DNA of 64,000 nucleotides from Planctomycetota bacterium (GTDB lineage Bacteria > Planctomycetota > Phycisphaerae > Phycisphaerales > UBA1924). The position numbers and the translations under genes were made by a program. Shown piece after piece: positions 10,350 to 19,212 of the stretch. The stretch lies in the NCBI GenBank assembly GCA_018968885.1, contig JAGWZK010000017.1, forward strand, positions 21,781-85,780, given 5' to 3'. The first letter of the stretch is position 1, and each line of letters starts with the position of its first letter. The notes beneath the pieces are model-generated. The model was not told where the DNA came from. It was given only the letters and a program-made list of their open reading frames with translations, and did not search any database.

Positions 10350-10934
10350 ATGAGCATGCCGCCCCAAACACGGAGCAAGGACCAGGTACGGGGCATGCTT
10401 CGCGAAGAGGCCAAGGGGTTTTCAGCAGAGGCACGGGCCCAGGCCAGCGAACTGGCTTGCGCCCGGCTCATTGGCACGCCGTGGTTTGCTTCGGCCCGGA
10501 CGGTGATGCTGTACGCACCGATGGAGACAGAATTGGACATTTCGCTGGTGGCAAAAGAGTGCCGCCGCACGGGTCGGATGGTGGCGCTGCCCGCGGTGGA
10601 TTGGGGTGGCGGCACGATGACGCCTCGGCGGGTGGACGATTGGGCGCGGCTGCTGGTGGTGGGTAAGCACGGGGTGCAGGAGCCGCGAGGGGATACGCCG
10701 ATTGTCGAGCCGGAGGATCTGGACCTGATTGTGGTGCCGGGTCTGGGGTTTGGGCGCGACCGGACGCGGCTAGGGCGGGGCGGCGGGTTTTACGACCGGT
10801 TTCTGTCAGGAGCGTCGATCCGGGCGGCCAAGGTGGGCATGGGATTTTCGTGGCAGTTGCTGGCCAGTGTGCCCACAACCGACAGCGATGTGACGCTGGA
10901 TGGGATCGTCACTGAGCGTGATGTGATCGTGTGA
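10350..10934 (+). CDS. 5-formyltetrahydrofolate cyclo-ligase
   Basis: The enzyme converts 5-formyl-THF to 5,10-methenyl-THF with ATP, returning a storage folate to one-carbon metabolism. The family signature is clear near the C-terminus: LDLIVVPGLGFGRDRTRLG followed by RGGGFYDRFL (substrate- and ATP-binding loops). The N-terminal basic segment (KDQVRGMLREE) and the LYAPMETELD segment also match. Length (194 residues) is normal. It is divergent from the TPR/peptidase gene, with only about 130 bases between the two starts, so both promoters must lie in that interval. Confidence 0.93.
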   Translation: MSMPPQTRSKDQVRGMLREEAKGFSAEARAQASELACARLIGTPWFASARTVMLYAPMETELDISLVAKECRRTGRMVALPAVDWGGGTMTPRRVDDWARLLVVGKHGVQEPRGDTPIVEPEDLDLIVVPGLGFGRDRTRLGRGGGFYDRFLSGASIRAAKVGMGFSWQLLASVPTTDSDVTLDGIVTERDVIV

Positions 10935-11114
10935 ACTCGCGAGAAAAACCGGAAATCTGGTGTGTACCTGCTGCGGCGCGAGTGCAACAATCGACCACGT
11001 CAAGGCAAGGCCGGTGGTGGCCATCTTGCACGCTCGTCATGGAAGCATGAGCGCGAGGTGGTCCGGTGTTGCCGCTGAGGGACCTCCCCCAGCGCGGCGG
11101 AAAGGATGGATCCG

Positions 11115-12434
11115 ATGACGCTCCCTTCGCAGAATGATCGTTCGGGTGAATTGGGCCGATTGACGCGCGCTGACAACAAGAAGGGCATGGATCCGGCGAT
11201 GATCGCGCTGGGTGTGCTGCTGGCTGTGGGCGCGACCGTGGGTGTGTATGCACTGATCAAGAACAACGGCAAGCAGACCAACACGAATGGCGAGATCGCC
11301 ACCAACACGCCGGGTTCTGGTTCTAGCGTGACGAGCGCACCGTTGCCGGGAGCGACCGGAACGAACCCAACTGGCACACCAACTACCGGCACCAATGTCA
11401 CTGGGTCCAATCTGCCGGGCACCACGCCTGAGAAGCCGGTGACGATCAATCAGGGGAGCAAGCCCCTGAATGAGAGCGGCGCAACGAACCCTGTCGCGGG
11501 TGCCAACGCTACAAACAACACTCCTGGCAGCAACTGGGGCACGACTCCGGGGTCAACCACCACGGGCGCGACCACTGGCACGAATACCGGTGCGCCCAAT
11601 GGCACGACGAGCGGAACAACCGGCGCAGCACCCACGTCCACTCCTGCTTTCAGCAGCGTGCTGGCGCACATCGAAGCCGGTGACAGCGCGATGAGCAAGG
11701 GCAATCCCGTCGCGGCACGTGCGGCATACTCCAAGGCGCTGCTGGATGCTGGCATCAGCAACGAGCAGGCGGCGATGCTGCGCGACAAGGTGGGCAAGAT
11801 CAATGACGATCTGCTCTTCTCAAGCAAGATCACCGCAGGTGATCCGATGGTGGAGCAGTACACCATCGCCAGTGGCGACAAGCTCATCACCATCGCCAAG
11901 AAGCTCGACCTGACCACCGATTGGCGATTGATTCAACGCGTCAACGGCATCAAGAACCCCGGCGCGATCCGCATCGGGCAGAAGCTCAAGATCGTGCGTG
12001 GCCCATTCCACGCGGTGGTGAACAAGGCCGACTATCGCCTGGATCTCTTTGCCGGTTCGCCAGATGAGCCCGATCAGTGGACGTTTATCAAGAGCTTCAA
12101 GGTGGGGCTGGGCGAAGGAGACAGCACGCCCGTCGGCAACTTTGTGCTTCGTGCCAACAGCAAACTGGTGAACCCGACGTGGGTGAACCCCCGCAATCCG
12201 GCGGAGCGCTATGCCGCGGATGATCCCAAGAACCCCATCGGCGAATATTGGATGGGGATCGATGGTGTGGGTGATTCGGCACAATACAAGGGCTTTGGCA
12301 TTCACGGGACGATTGACCCGGCCTCGATCGGCCAGCAGAAGAGCATGGGTTGCGTGCGCCTGGGCGATGAAGATGTGAAGCTGATGTACGAACTTCTCAC
12401 CGAGCGGATCAGCATCGTGCAGATCAAGCCGTAA
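11115..12434 (+). CDS. LysM-domain L,D-transpeptidase (YkuD family)
   Basis: The start at 11115 is 9 bases after GGAAAGG; the ATG at 11106 is too close to it. One transmembrane segment (MIALGVLLAVGATVGVYALI) is followed by about 170 residues of Thr/Gly/Asn/Pro-rich linker. A LysM peptidoglycan-binding module (VEQYTIASGDKLITIAKKL... IGQKLKIV, about residues 248-295) and a YkuD catalytic domain follow, with FGIHGT and SMGCVRL containing the catalytic His and Cys. The enzyme would make 3-3 cross-links or attach proteins to peptidoglycan, consistent with planctomycetes having a cell wall. A strong terminator follows. Confidence 0.92.
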   Translation: MTLPSQNDRSGELGRLTRADNKKGMDPAMIALGVLLAVGATVGVYALIKNNGKQTNTNGEIATNTPGSGSSVTSAPLPGATGTNPTGTPTTGTNVTGSNLPGTTPEKPVTINQGSKPLNESGATNPVAGANATNNTPGSNWGTTPGSTTTGATTGTNTGAPNGTTSGTTGAAPTSTPAFSSVLAHIEAGDSAMSKGNPVAARAAYSKALLDAGISNEQAAMLRDKVGKINDDLLFSSKITAGDPMVEQYTIASGDKLITIAKKLDLTTDWRLIQRVNGIKNPGAIRIGQKLKIVRGPFHAVVNKADYRLDLFAGSPDEPDQWTFIKSFKVGLGEGDSTPVGNFVLRANSKLVNPTWVNPRNPAERYAADDPKNPIGEYWMGIDGVGDSAQYKGFGIHGTIDPASIGQQKSMGCVRLGDEDVKLMYELLTERISIVQIKP

Positions 12435-12454
12435 TCGTCATCACGACTCCAACG

Positions 12455-12481
12455 AAAAGCCCCGCGAGTGCGGGGCTTTTT
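12455..12481 (+). terminator. Rho-independent terminator
   Basis: The stem AAAAGCCCCGC/GCGGGGCTTTT with a GAGT loop runs into five T. It can also work for the convergent minus-strand gene ending at 12511, since the arms supply A and T tracts on both sides. Confidence 0.9.
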
Positions 12482-12510
12482 CATGGGCGAGTCGATCTAC
12501 GCGATGTGGC

Positions 12511-15500
12511 TTATTCGTCTTCACTCACTTCACGCCAACGCACCACGCGGACGTTGGCCGATGCGGGCTCTTCAAAGGTGTACAGCTGCGGCACGACCGT
12601 GCCATTGATGGTGCTGCTCGCCGCGGAGGGAATGACCTGCGCGACATAGGAACGCGAACCGGCCGTGATGCGCAGGGTGTAGGCCTGATTGGGGTTGACT
12701 CCACCAAAGTGCACCCAGAGTGAATCCTGTCCACCCGCGCCACGGGACTGGCCGATGTCGCGGCGTTGCAGGAGCGTTGTGTTGGCGGCATTCCACAACT
12801 CGATGCGGGCCCCGATGCCAGCGGCGTTGGTGGCTCCGGCGCCGCGACCCACCATGCGGACCGTGAGATACTCGGCATCGGCAGTGCCGCCGTAGACATA
12901 GTCGCCAGAGTTGAGATATAGACGCGAGGGATAGCTGGTCGAGGTGCTGTTGAAGATGACGTCAAGATTGCCATCGTTGTCCACATCGACAAACTTGGCG
13001 TCTCCAGCTGCGTTCTCTGTGGAAACGCCCTCAAGCAGATTGAGAGCAAAGGTATATGAAGGAGCACCGCTGTTCACATACAAACACACCTGACCAGTGG
13101 ACATGGTGAGAAGCAGGTCCTGATCGCCATCGTTGTCATAGTCGCCGACGGCAGCGCACGCGGCGTTACTGATGCCATTCAGCCCTCGCGCGGTGGTCTG
13201 ATCAGTGAAGTTGCCGGTGATGGCATTGCGGCCCCAAACGGTCAGTGAGCCGCGGATGTTCGGGGAGATGAGTTCGAGAATGCCATCGTTGTTCACATCC
13301 GCAAGTGCTGCACCGTTGGCATCACTTGCTGTGAGCCCAGCCGACACACCCAACGTTGATCGCGTGTAGGCACCCGTGCCATCAGAGACAAAAAACGTGC
13401 CACTGAGTCCGTTGTAAAAGAAGTCCGTATAGCCGTCGTTATTGATATCGCCGGAGGCGACATATCGCCCGCTGGCACGATCTGCTGATGCGGAAGGAAA
13501 GACGCTCGTCGCGGGTGAATAGACAAATGCTGCGGTTGTCGAGGTTGTGGTTCGAGAACTCGCAGCTTGTCCTTGCGCAGAAGCGTTCGACGACGCGGGC
13601 GATCCGGTAGACGTCGTCGCCGCCGAGCCATTGGGATTGGCGATAAGTGCAAAGTTGCCGCTGGGTCCAAAGCTTGCCAGATCACAGTACCCGTCATGGT
13701 TCAGATCAGCGACCGCCATCGCGGTCAGAGAGCTCTGAGTGGTATTGCTCCCAAGCGTCGTCATCGCAGTAAAGACTCCAGAACCATTGCCTCGCAGAAC
13801 GGTGATCCCCTCGGTGCGTGCAGCAGTTGTCCAAGCCAGATCAAGCAGGCCGTCGTTATTGGCGTCAAACGCTGCGATCTGGCCGCTCGCGGCGGCAAGT
13901 GTGGATGTGGTGAATCCCCCCTCGGTGTTGGTGACAAAACGAGTCGCCGTGCTGGACCCCTGCACAACATCCTGAAAGCCGTTGGCGTTGAGATCAGCCG
14001 CCAGGAGGCCGAGATTCTGGCTGGCCGCGGGCTGCGAGAATCCGTTGTTGCGACCCACTTCGGTGAATCGCGGGCGGTACTGACCGGATGCGGCGCTGGT
14101 CACGACGCGGACGTTGTCGATGCTCCATCCTTCGTCAGACCACCCCTGCATGGCGGAGGTGTAGAAGGAAATGAAGCTGATCGAACTGCTCGCGGTGAAA
14201 TCCACCACCACGCGCCGGTAGACGCCCTCCACTGTGCTGTACTGCGAAGTGGACCATCTCTCGGGCCAATCCGGCCAATCAAACGGGAAGCCATAGGAGG
14301 GTCGTGCATACGTGGCGGCAAACTGCTGTTCACCATCAACTGCGACGCAGAATCGGTCTGGGCCGTAGCTGGCGTGGGCGCCGTCCCATGTGTTGTGCAG
14401 ATACACATCGAAGATGAGTGTGTATTCGGCATCGGGCGTGGTGCGCAGCCGCAGGCCCAACGTGTTGTTGGCGTGAGGACCGCTGAAGCGGGTCAGAGAT
14501 GAAGAAGTATTCGTTGTGGTGCTTGTCCATTCTGATGGGGCTGTGGTGGACGCTTCAAAGTCGCAGGCGTAGGACACAGCGGCGGATGGCCCCATCACTT
14601 CGTACGCGCCGATATCCCAAACCGTTGCGGTGGGACGGGCGTTGCCTTGGCGATCCGATGGAACAATGCCGGTAGCGGCATACCCGGCATCAATCGCCGG
14701 AGAACCGGTCTGGAGTGTCCAGTTGGAACTGGCATTGACAAAGCGCGGATCGGCAAGCACATCACCAGATCCCGCCGCGGTACCTGTGTAGTCGGTTGTG
14801 TTGAGCCAGTAAAGGTTGTTTGAAGCAGTCAGGGATCCCGCCGAATACAGCAGACCCGTGGTGCATTGCGACACGATGTTGTTGCGAAGGGTGAGTGTGC
14901 CATCCACCTGAGACACACCTGCCGTGCCGCTCGACGCGATGGTGTTGTTCCATATCGAAGCGACACCAGATTGCACGCGAATGCCTGAGCCCGCGGCGGC
15001 CACAGTACGCAAAAGGTTGCTGCGCACCGTGACATTTCCGCCGGCGATGTCCAAGGTCCACGTATCGCCAATGGCGTTGAAAGTACTTCGCTCAATTGTC
15101 GAAGTGCCGGTGGAAGTCAGGATCATCGCGCCTTCCAGATGCTGAAAGGTACAAGCCGTAGCGATGATGGAACCGTAACCGGAGACTGTCACGGGGCCAG
15201 CACGGTCGTTTTTCTTCCCCTGCACGGTGCACGATGTGAGATTCAGTCGGCCAGCGGGAATGGTGATGACACTGCTGCTGCCGTAGCGAATCGTGCTTGA
15301 CCTCACGGCGATGCCCGTTGCGCTCGGGGCGTTGACGTTCAGCGAGACACTTCCGCCGGAAATGACCACCTGTTCCAACTCAATGTGATCGTGCTGAATA
15401 CTCACCACGGTTCCACTGTTGGAACTGATGACGATGTTGCCCTTCTTGTCACCGGTGTACGCACCTGTTTTGTCACCGACGATACGGATCTTGGCCGACG

Positions 15501-15561
15501 CTGTGCCAGCGCGCAGTGCTGATGCTCTCTGAGTAAGTGCCCCTGCCGATGTAGATGACAT
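12511..15561 (-). CDS. Exported beta-helix / FG-GAP repeat / ASPIC-like protein, main part (frameshifted from its N-terminus)
   Basis: This ORF lacks a signal peptide and begins in the middle of a right-handed beta-helix (repeats such as RIVGDKTG, IELEQVVISGG, VSIWNNTIASSG, LTLRNNIVSQC). Then come a jelly-roll-like region and several FG-GAP/VCBS calcium-type repeats (LLAADLNANGFQD, MAVADLNHDGYCD, ASGDINNDGYTD, AVGDYDNDGDQD). The end resembles UnbV/ASPIC (YLTVRMVGRGAGATNAAGIGARIEL). Surface carbohydrate binding or adhesion is likely. The missing N-terminus is present upstream in another frame (see 15509-15730), so the gene is a single CDS broken by a frameshift around 15509-15514. Unlike its neighbours it has no DFFDYLDF tag. 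Confidence 0.8.
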   Translation of the reverse strand: MSSTSAGALTQRASALRAGTASAKIRIVGDKTGAYTGDKKGNIVISSNSGTVVSIQHDHIELEQVVISGGSVSLNVNAPSATGIAVRSSTIRYGSSSVITIPAGRLNLTSCTVQGKKNDRAGPVTVSGYGSIIATACTFQHLEGAMILTSTGTSTIERSTFNAIGDTWTLDIAGGNVTVRSNLLRTVAAAGSGIRVQSGVASIWNNTIASSGTAGVSQVDGTLTLRNNIVSQCTTGLLYSAGSLTASNNLYWLNTTDYTGTAAGSGDVLADPRFVNASSNWTLQTGSPAIDAGYAATGIVPSDRQGNARPTATVWDIGAYEVMGPSAAVSYACDFEASTTAPSEWTSTTTNTSSSLTRFSGPHANNTLGLRLRTTPDAEYTLIFDVYLHNTWDGAHASYGPDRFCVAVDGEQQFAATYARPSYGFPFDWPDWPERWSTSQYSTVEGVYRRVVVDFTASSSISFISFYTSAMQGWSDEGWSIDNVRVVTSAASGQYRPRFTEVGRNNGFSQPAASQNLGLLAADLNANGFQDVVQGSSTATRFVTNTEGGFTTSTLAAASGQIAAFDANNDGLLDLAWTTAARTEGITVLRGNGSGVFTAMTTLGSNTTQSSLTAMAVADLNHDGYCDLASFGPSGNFALIANPNGSAATTSTGSPASSNASAQGQAASSRTTTSTTAAFVYSPATSVFPSASADRASGRYVASGDINNDGYTDFFYNGLSGTFFVSDGTGAYTRSTLGVSAGLTASDANGAALADVNNDGILELISPNIRGSLTVWGRNAITGNFTDQTTARGLNGISNAACAAVGDYDNDGDQDLLLTMSTGQVCLYVNSGAPSYTFALNLLEGVSTENAAGDAKFVDVDNDGNLDVIFNSTSTSYPSRLYLNSGDYVYGGTADAEYLTVRMVGRGAGATNAAGIGARIELWNAANTTLLQRRDIGQSRGAGGQDSLWVHFGGVNPNQAYTLRITAGSRSYVAQVIPSAASSTINGTVVPQLYTFEEPASANVRVVRWREVSEDE

Positions 15562-15730
15562 CGCCTGCCTGTGCCACGGAAATGGCTTTGGCTACGGTCT
15601 TGTACGCCGCGCCAGCCGAAGTTCCCGCGTTGGCATCGTTGCCGGTCTTTCGCACGTAATAGTTCGCGGCGGTTGCCCACTGTGCACACGCCGCCATTGC
15701 CAGGATTGCCGCCACGAGAATTGGGCGCAT
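15509..15730 (-). pseudogene. N-terminal fragment (signal peptide and first beta-helix coil) of the 12511-15561 gene
   Basis: Starting at 15730 this frame gives a signal peptide (MRPILVAAILAMAACAQWA) and then YYVRKTGNDANAGTS, AYKTVAKAI and GDVIYIGRGTYSE. This is the typical opening of secreted beta-helix proteins of the pectate-lyase/DUF1565 kind. The frame ends at 15473, within the downstream ORF but out of frame. The junction lies in GCGCGC at 15509-15514. Adding one GC unit joins the frames into TYSESISTARAGTASAKIRI, a smooth continuation. This is either a real slippage mutation or a sequencing/assembly indel. Confidence 0.75.
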
Positions 15731-15861
15731 GTGAACCGCCGGATCTGCTGAGCTTGACATCGGCAGGACCGATAGCACCAATGATGAATACCGCGTGACT
15801 CGCGGCCTGGCTGTGCATCCCAGTCAAGAATGTGCCGTCACCGATCGCTTATCGGAAGTAG

Positions 15862-17751
15862 TTATTGGCCAAGCTGTGCTCGCAGCGAGGCGGCGATGGA
15901 AACTTCCTGGAGCCGGACACTGAGTTGATCCAGATCGTGCTTGGCGCGGGCAAAGGCATCAGCATCGGTCGCAGCAGGATTCGCTGCCTGCTGAAGAAAC
16001 TCCGCGAGTCGGCCGGATGCTGTGTCCAGCTCCCGGGCATAAGCGGGGTCGATCTCCTGACGCAACTTGGCGAGACGCTCCGAGATCCACTTGAGATCCA
16101 ACTTGCTGTTGACCACCAGATCGGCGATGCGATGCGCGTGCATATCAGTCTTTGCGTTCACGACCGAGGCCCGCTCCATCTGATCGACTTCCTCGCGGGT
16201 CAGGCCGTGATTGGGCACCACCTGCATCGCGGCACGCCGGCCTGAGCGTTTCTCAATGGCTGATACGTTGAGGACTCCGTTGGCATCCACGAGAAAGGTG
16301 ACTTCGACTTGGGGAATACCGGCGGGCATGGGAGGAATGCCACGCAGGTGAAAGTCCGCGATCAGTCGGCAATCAGCGGCCATTTCGCGCTCACCCTGAA
16401 AGACACGGAGATGAATACCTGTCTGATTGTCCACCTGAGTGGAGAACATCTCGGTGGCGCGAGCCGGAACAGCGGCGTTGCGGACAATGATCTTGGCGAT
16501 GCCGCCACCGGCGGTTTCCAAGCCGAGCGACAAGGGGACGACATCCAGCAAGAGTGCCGCACGGTTTGACCCACTGAGGACCGCGCCTTGCACCGCAGCA
16601 CCGAGCGCAACGACCTGATCGGGATCGAGAGCGGAATAGGGTTCGAGTGCAAACTTCTCAGCGACCAGCCGACGAACCAACGGAATGCGCGTCGATCCAC
16701 CCACCAAGGCGACGACTTGCGGCGCCACGCCCTCCAGCTCGATCTGAGCATCAGCCAGCGCACGATCACAGCAGTGAATGGTTCTCTCGACAATCGGTGT
16801 GATGAGTGAATCAAATTCGGCGAGGGCGATGGACTGAGCGTGCTGGGTTCCATCATCACGCTGCCATGTGATCACAGCGTGGTCGTGCGTGCTGAGATGA
16901 TGCTTGGCGGCGATGCACGCAAGACGGAGCCGCGAAGATTCTTCAGGCCCCGGCTTCTGTCGCAACTGGTCCACCACCCAGCGCAACAGGGCGTGATCAA
17001 TGTCATCGCCGCCGAGGGCGGTGTCACCGGCGGTGGCTATGACGCGAAAGAGATCTCGTGAACCGCCATCAGGGCCAGGGACGATTGAAAGGATCGAAAT
17101 ATCAAAGGTGCCCCCACCAAAGTCATAGACAGCGACTGTGCGGATGCCACGATTTCGCTCGGCACTGCGATCGAGCCCGAGTCCATAAGCCAATCCGGCG
17201 GCGGTTGGTTCGTTGACGATGCGCACCACATCCAGCCCAGCGAGACGACCTGCATCGCGCGTGGCCTGACGCTGGGCATCATCAAAGTAGGCGGGAACGG
17301 TGATCACCACACGTCGAGCTGCGACGCCAAGCACGCGCTGGGCGCGAGCTGCAAGAAACCTGAGAATCTCAGCCGAAACTTCTTGCGGAGTCACGATGCG
17401 ATCGGCTTGGCCGGCAGAGCCGGGAATCCGCACTCGAGCGGTGTGCTGTGGGCCGTCGACGATCTGATAAGAAAGCCCGCCGAGATCGATGTCGGCAATG
17501 GATCGACCCATGAGCCGCTTGATGCTGCGGAGAGTGCGGGCCGGATCAGGCGATCGCAACGCCTCATCCCCCACCATCACTTGCCAACCATCTTCCGCCG
17601 GAATGTAGCGAACCACACTAGGAACCAGAGGTGATTCGCCTGCAGGAACCAGCACACGTGGGCCGCGCTCATCGCACAAGGCCACCAGCGAATTGGTGGT
17701 GCCCAGATCGATGCCCAGAATCGGATCGCGTGATGTTGATTCGTCCGCCAT
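15862..17751 (-). CDS. Hsp70-family chaperone (DnaK/HscA-like)
   Basis: The start at 17751 is chosen because the conserved ILGIDLGTTNSLVAL motif begins about 12 residues later; the ORF extends upstream only as Arg-rich noise. The protein has 629 residues. Hsp70 landmarks are present: phosphate loop 1 (GIDLGTTNS), VITVPAYFDDAQRQATRDA, VYDFGGGTFDISIL, the VALVGGSTRIPLVRRLV motif, and a substrate-binding domain with the linker-like LLLDVVPLSLGLETAGG. The length and the start of the ATPase domain resemble HscA, but no hscB, iscU or ferredoxin gene is adjacent, and no DnaJ or GrpE gene either. Its client and partner are therefore unknown. A terminator separates it from the upstream gene. Confidence 0.88.
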   Translation of the reverse strand: MADESTSRDPILGIDLGTTNSLVALCDERGPRVLVPAGESPLVPSVVRYIPAEDGWQVMVGDEALRSPDPARTLRSIKRLMGRSIADIDLGGLSYQIVDGPQHTARVRIPGSAGQADRIVTPQEVSAEILRFLAARAQRVLGVAARRVVITVPAYFDDAQRQATRDAGRLAGLDVVRIVNEPTAAGLAYGLGLDRSAERNRGIRTVAVYDFGGGTFDISILSIVPGPDGGSRDLFRVIATAGDTALGGDDIDHALLRWVVDQLRQKPGPEESSRLRLACIAAKHHLSTHDHAVITWQRDDGTQHAQSIALAEFDSLITPIVERTIHCCDRALADAQIELEGVAPQVVALVGGSTRIPLVRRLVAEKFALEPYSALDPDQVVALGAAVQGAVLSGSNRAALLLDVVPLSLGLETAGGGIAKIIVRNAAVPARATEMFSTQVDNQTGIHLRVFQGEREMAADCRLIADFHLRGIPPMPAGIPQVEVTFLVDANGVLNVSAIEKRSGRRAAMQVVPNHGLTREEVDQMERASVVNAKTDMHAHRIADLVVNSKLDLKWISERLAKLRQEIDPAYARELDTASGRLAEFLQQAANPAATDADAFARAKHDLDQLSVRLQEVSIAASLRAQLGQ

Positions 17752-17776
17752 GCAACCTGAGGGTAGGAAGAAACAC

Positions 17777-17806
17777 AAACGCCCCGAGCAGATGCCCGGG
17801 GCGTTT
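17777..17806 (-). terminator. Rho-independent terminator after the 17835-18857 gene
   Basis: On the minus strand a 10-bp stem, AAACGCCCCG/CGGGGCGTTT, is followed by GTGTTTCTTCC. It lies about 30 bases after the stop of the tagged protein and just before the Hsp70 start. Confidence 0.8.
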
Positions 17807-17834
17807 GGAAGTAAGGTCAGATCAATCGAAGGAA

Positions 17835-18857
17835 TCAGTCGCAACCGGCGGCGAAATCCTGGACGAAGTCGAGGTAGTCGAAGAAGTCGACGATGCCGTC
17901 GGCGTTGTAGTCCGGGCGGCAGACCGCGCGGCCCCACTTGACGTTGACGCGAGTCGCGCCGGTGGCGGCGCCGGTCGAGGTGACGTTGAAGTCAGTCGCG
18001 CCGAACGTGGTGTTGAACGCAGCGCAGGCGATGTAGTAGAACTCGCCAGAGCCGGTGGCGTTGAGGGCGCCGTTCTGGCCGTTGAAGGGGAGGCCGTCGG
18101 CATTGGCGGGGCGGCCACCGGTGCCGAAAGACAGCTGGCTGGAGAGGCCGGGGCCGCCGTCATCGTCATTAGCAACGAGGGTGCCGTCGTTGCGGTACAC
18201 GCCGATTTCGGGATCGCCCAGACCGCCACCGATGGTGGTCATGTCGACGAAACGGTTGTTGTCAGCCGTGACATCCTCGGCGAGGGCGAACTTGAACCAT
18301 GACACTTCGCCAGCGGCAGCGATGTTGCCATCGCCGCTGACTTCTGTACCAAAGACCAAGTTGATCAAGATGGCATCGCCGGGGCCCGGGGGCGGCGGGG
18401 GAACGTCGTTGTCGAAGGTGAGGGAGACAGATTCCCAGTTGGCATCGATGCTGGCGGTGCCGCCGTCATCGAAGCTCTCGAAGAAGCGGAATTCCCAAGA
18501 GCCAGCAGGGTTATAACCGCCGCTGGGAACCGTGGTCTGAAAATCGACGGCGATTTCCTGAGAGAAGGCAAAGTTGGTGAAGGGCTGAATGATGAACGAG
18601 GGCTGGCCGCCAGCGGGGGTCACCTGGATGCGGGCTTCGAGTGAATACGTGGCGGGGTTCACTGAGTTCAGCGTGCCGTTCGTCACCATCTTGCCGAGCG
18701 AATAGCCGCCGGTGGCGGTGTAATTCGTCACCGTGTTCGCAACCGAGCCGTTGGGACCGTTGCTGTCAATGCTGGTAAACGATGCCGTCTCCTGGGGAGC
18801 GGCGAAGGCGGCGGCGGCAAAGCCAGCCACAGCCAAAATCGAAAGAGCGTTCTTCAT
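17835..18857 (-). CDS. Exported protein with PPC-like domain and single EF-hand tag
   Basis: AGGAGG lies 8 bases before the ATG, and the signal peptide is MKNALSILAVAGFAAAAFA. The first half (to about residue 150) looks like a proprotein-convertase P-domain-like beta-sandwich (NTVTNYTATGG, WEFRFFESFDDGG, VSLTFDND). The second half resembles DVUA0089/PPC-type domains (IGVYRNDGTLVANDDDGGPG, FYYIACAAF). Unlike its relatives it carries only one EF-hand unit, DYNADGIVDFFDYLDF, before the final GCD. Likely secreted or surface-bound; no catalytic residues were recognised. It has its own promoter and terminator. Confidence 0.83.
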   Translation of the reverse strand: MKNALSILAVAGFAAAAFAAPQETASFTSIDSNGPNGSVANTVTNYTATGGYSLGKMVTNGTLNSVNPATYSLEARIQVTPAGGQPSFIIQPFTNFAFSQEIAVDFQTTVPSGGYNPAGSWEFRFFESFDDGGTASIDANWESVSLTFDNDVPPPPPGPGDAILINLVFGTEVSGDGNIAAAGEVSWFKFALAEDVTADNNRFVDMTTIGGGLGDPEIGVYRNDGTLVANDDDGGPGLSSQLSFGTGGRPANADGLPFNGQNGALNATGSGEFYYIACAAFNTTFGATDFNVTSTGAATGATRVNVKWGRAVCRPDYNADGIVDFFDYLDFVQDFAAGCD

Positions 18858-19005
18858 GACCTAACCTCCTCTGAACATTCCAAAACTCTGAAACACGCCG
18901 CGGCGACCGTCGCGACGAAACACAAGCGAGCATACGACGCACCGCTCCGGATGCCCCCGAAGTGCTGCGCTGAACGGCGCATCACTCCGGTTGTTGCATA
19001 TAGGG

Positions 19006-19034
19006 GTTATACCACAAGGGCAATCCCTCTTCAA
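19006..19034 (-). promoter_or_regulatory. Sigma-70-like promoter for 17835-18857
   Basis: On the minus strand TTGAAG and TATAAC are separated by exactly 17 bases. The predicted transcript start leaves a 5' leader of roughly 140 bases. Confidence 0.6.
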
Positions 19035-19120
19035 CAAGTGTGACACATTCTGTGATCAAGTGCCACCGAAATTTGCTGGCATGTGGCAGATGCCTCAGAT
19101 GAATCTGCCTCGCGGACCCA

Positions 19121-19153
19121 AAAAGCACACCCCCCGGCACAAGACCGGGGGGT
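19121..19153 (-). terminator. Rho-independent terminator after 19213-21168
   Basis: On the minus strand a 9-bp stem, ACCCCCCGG/CCGGGGGGT, with a 7-base loop is followed by GTGCTTTTTGGG. Confidence 0.8.
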
Positions 19154-19212
19154 GGAAAGTGACTGATCAGCCGATCAGAGAGTTATAGGGCCTGCGAACA
19201 GACTCCGCGGAA

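Larger units (their letters stand above)
18858..19212 (-). other. Intergenic region between two tagged-protein genes
   Basis: This 355-base gap holds the terminator of the upstream gene (19121-19153), a sigma-70-like promoter (19006-19034) and a leader of about 150 bases ending in AGGAGG. I see no ORF with coding character and no known riboswitch. Confidence 0.6.
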
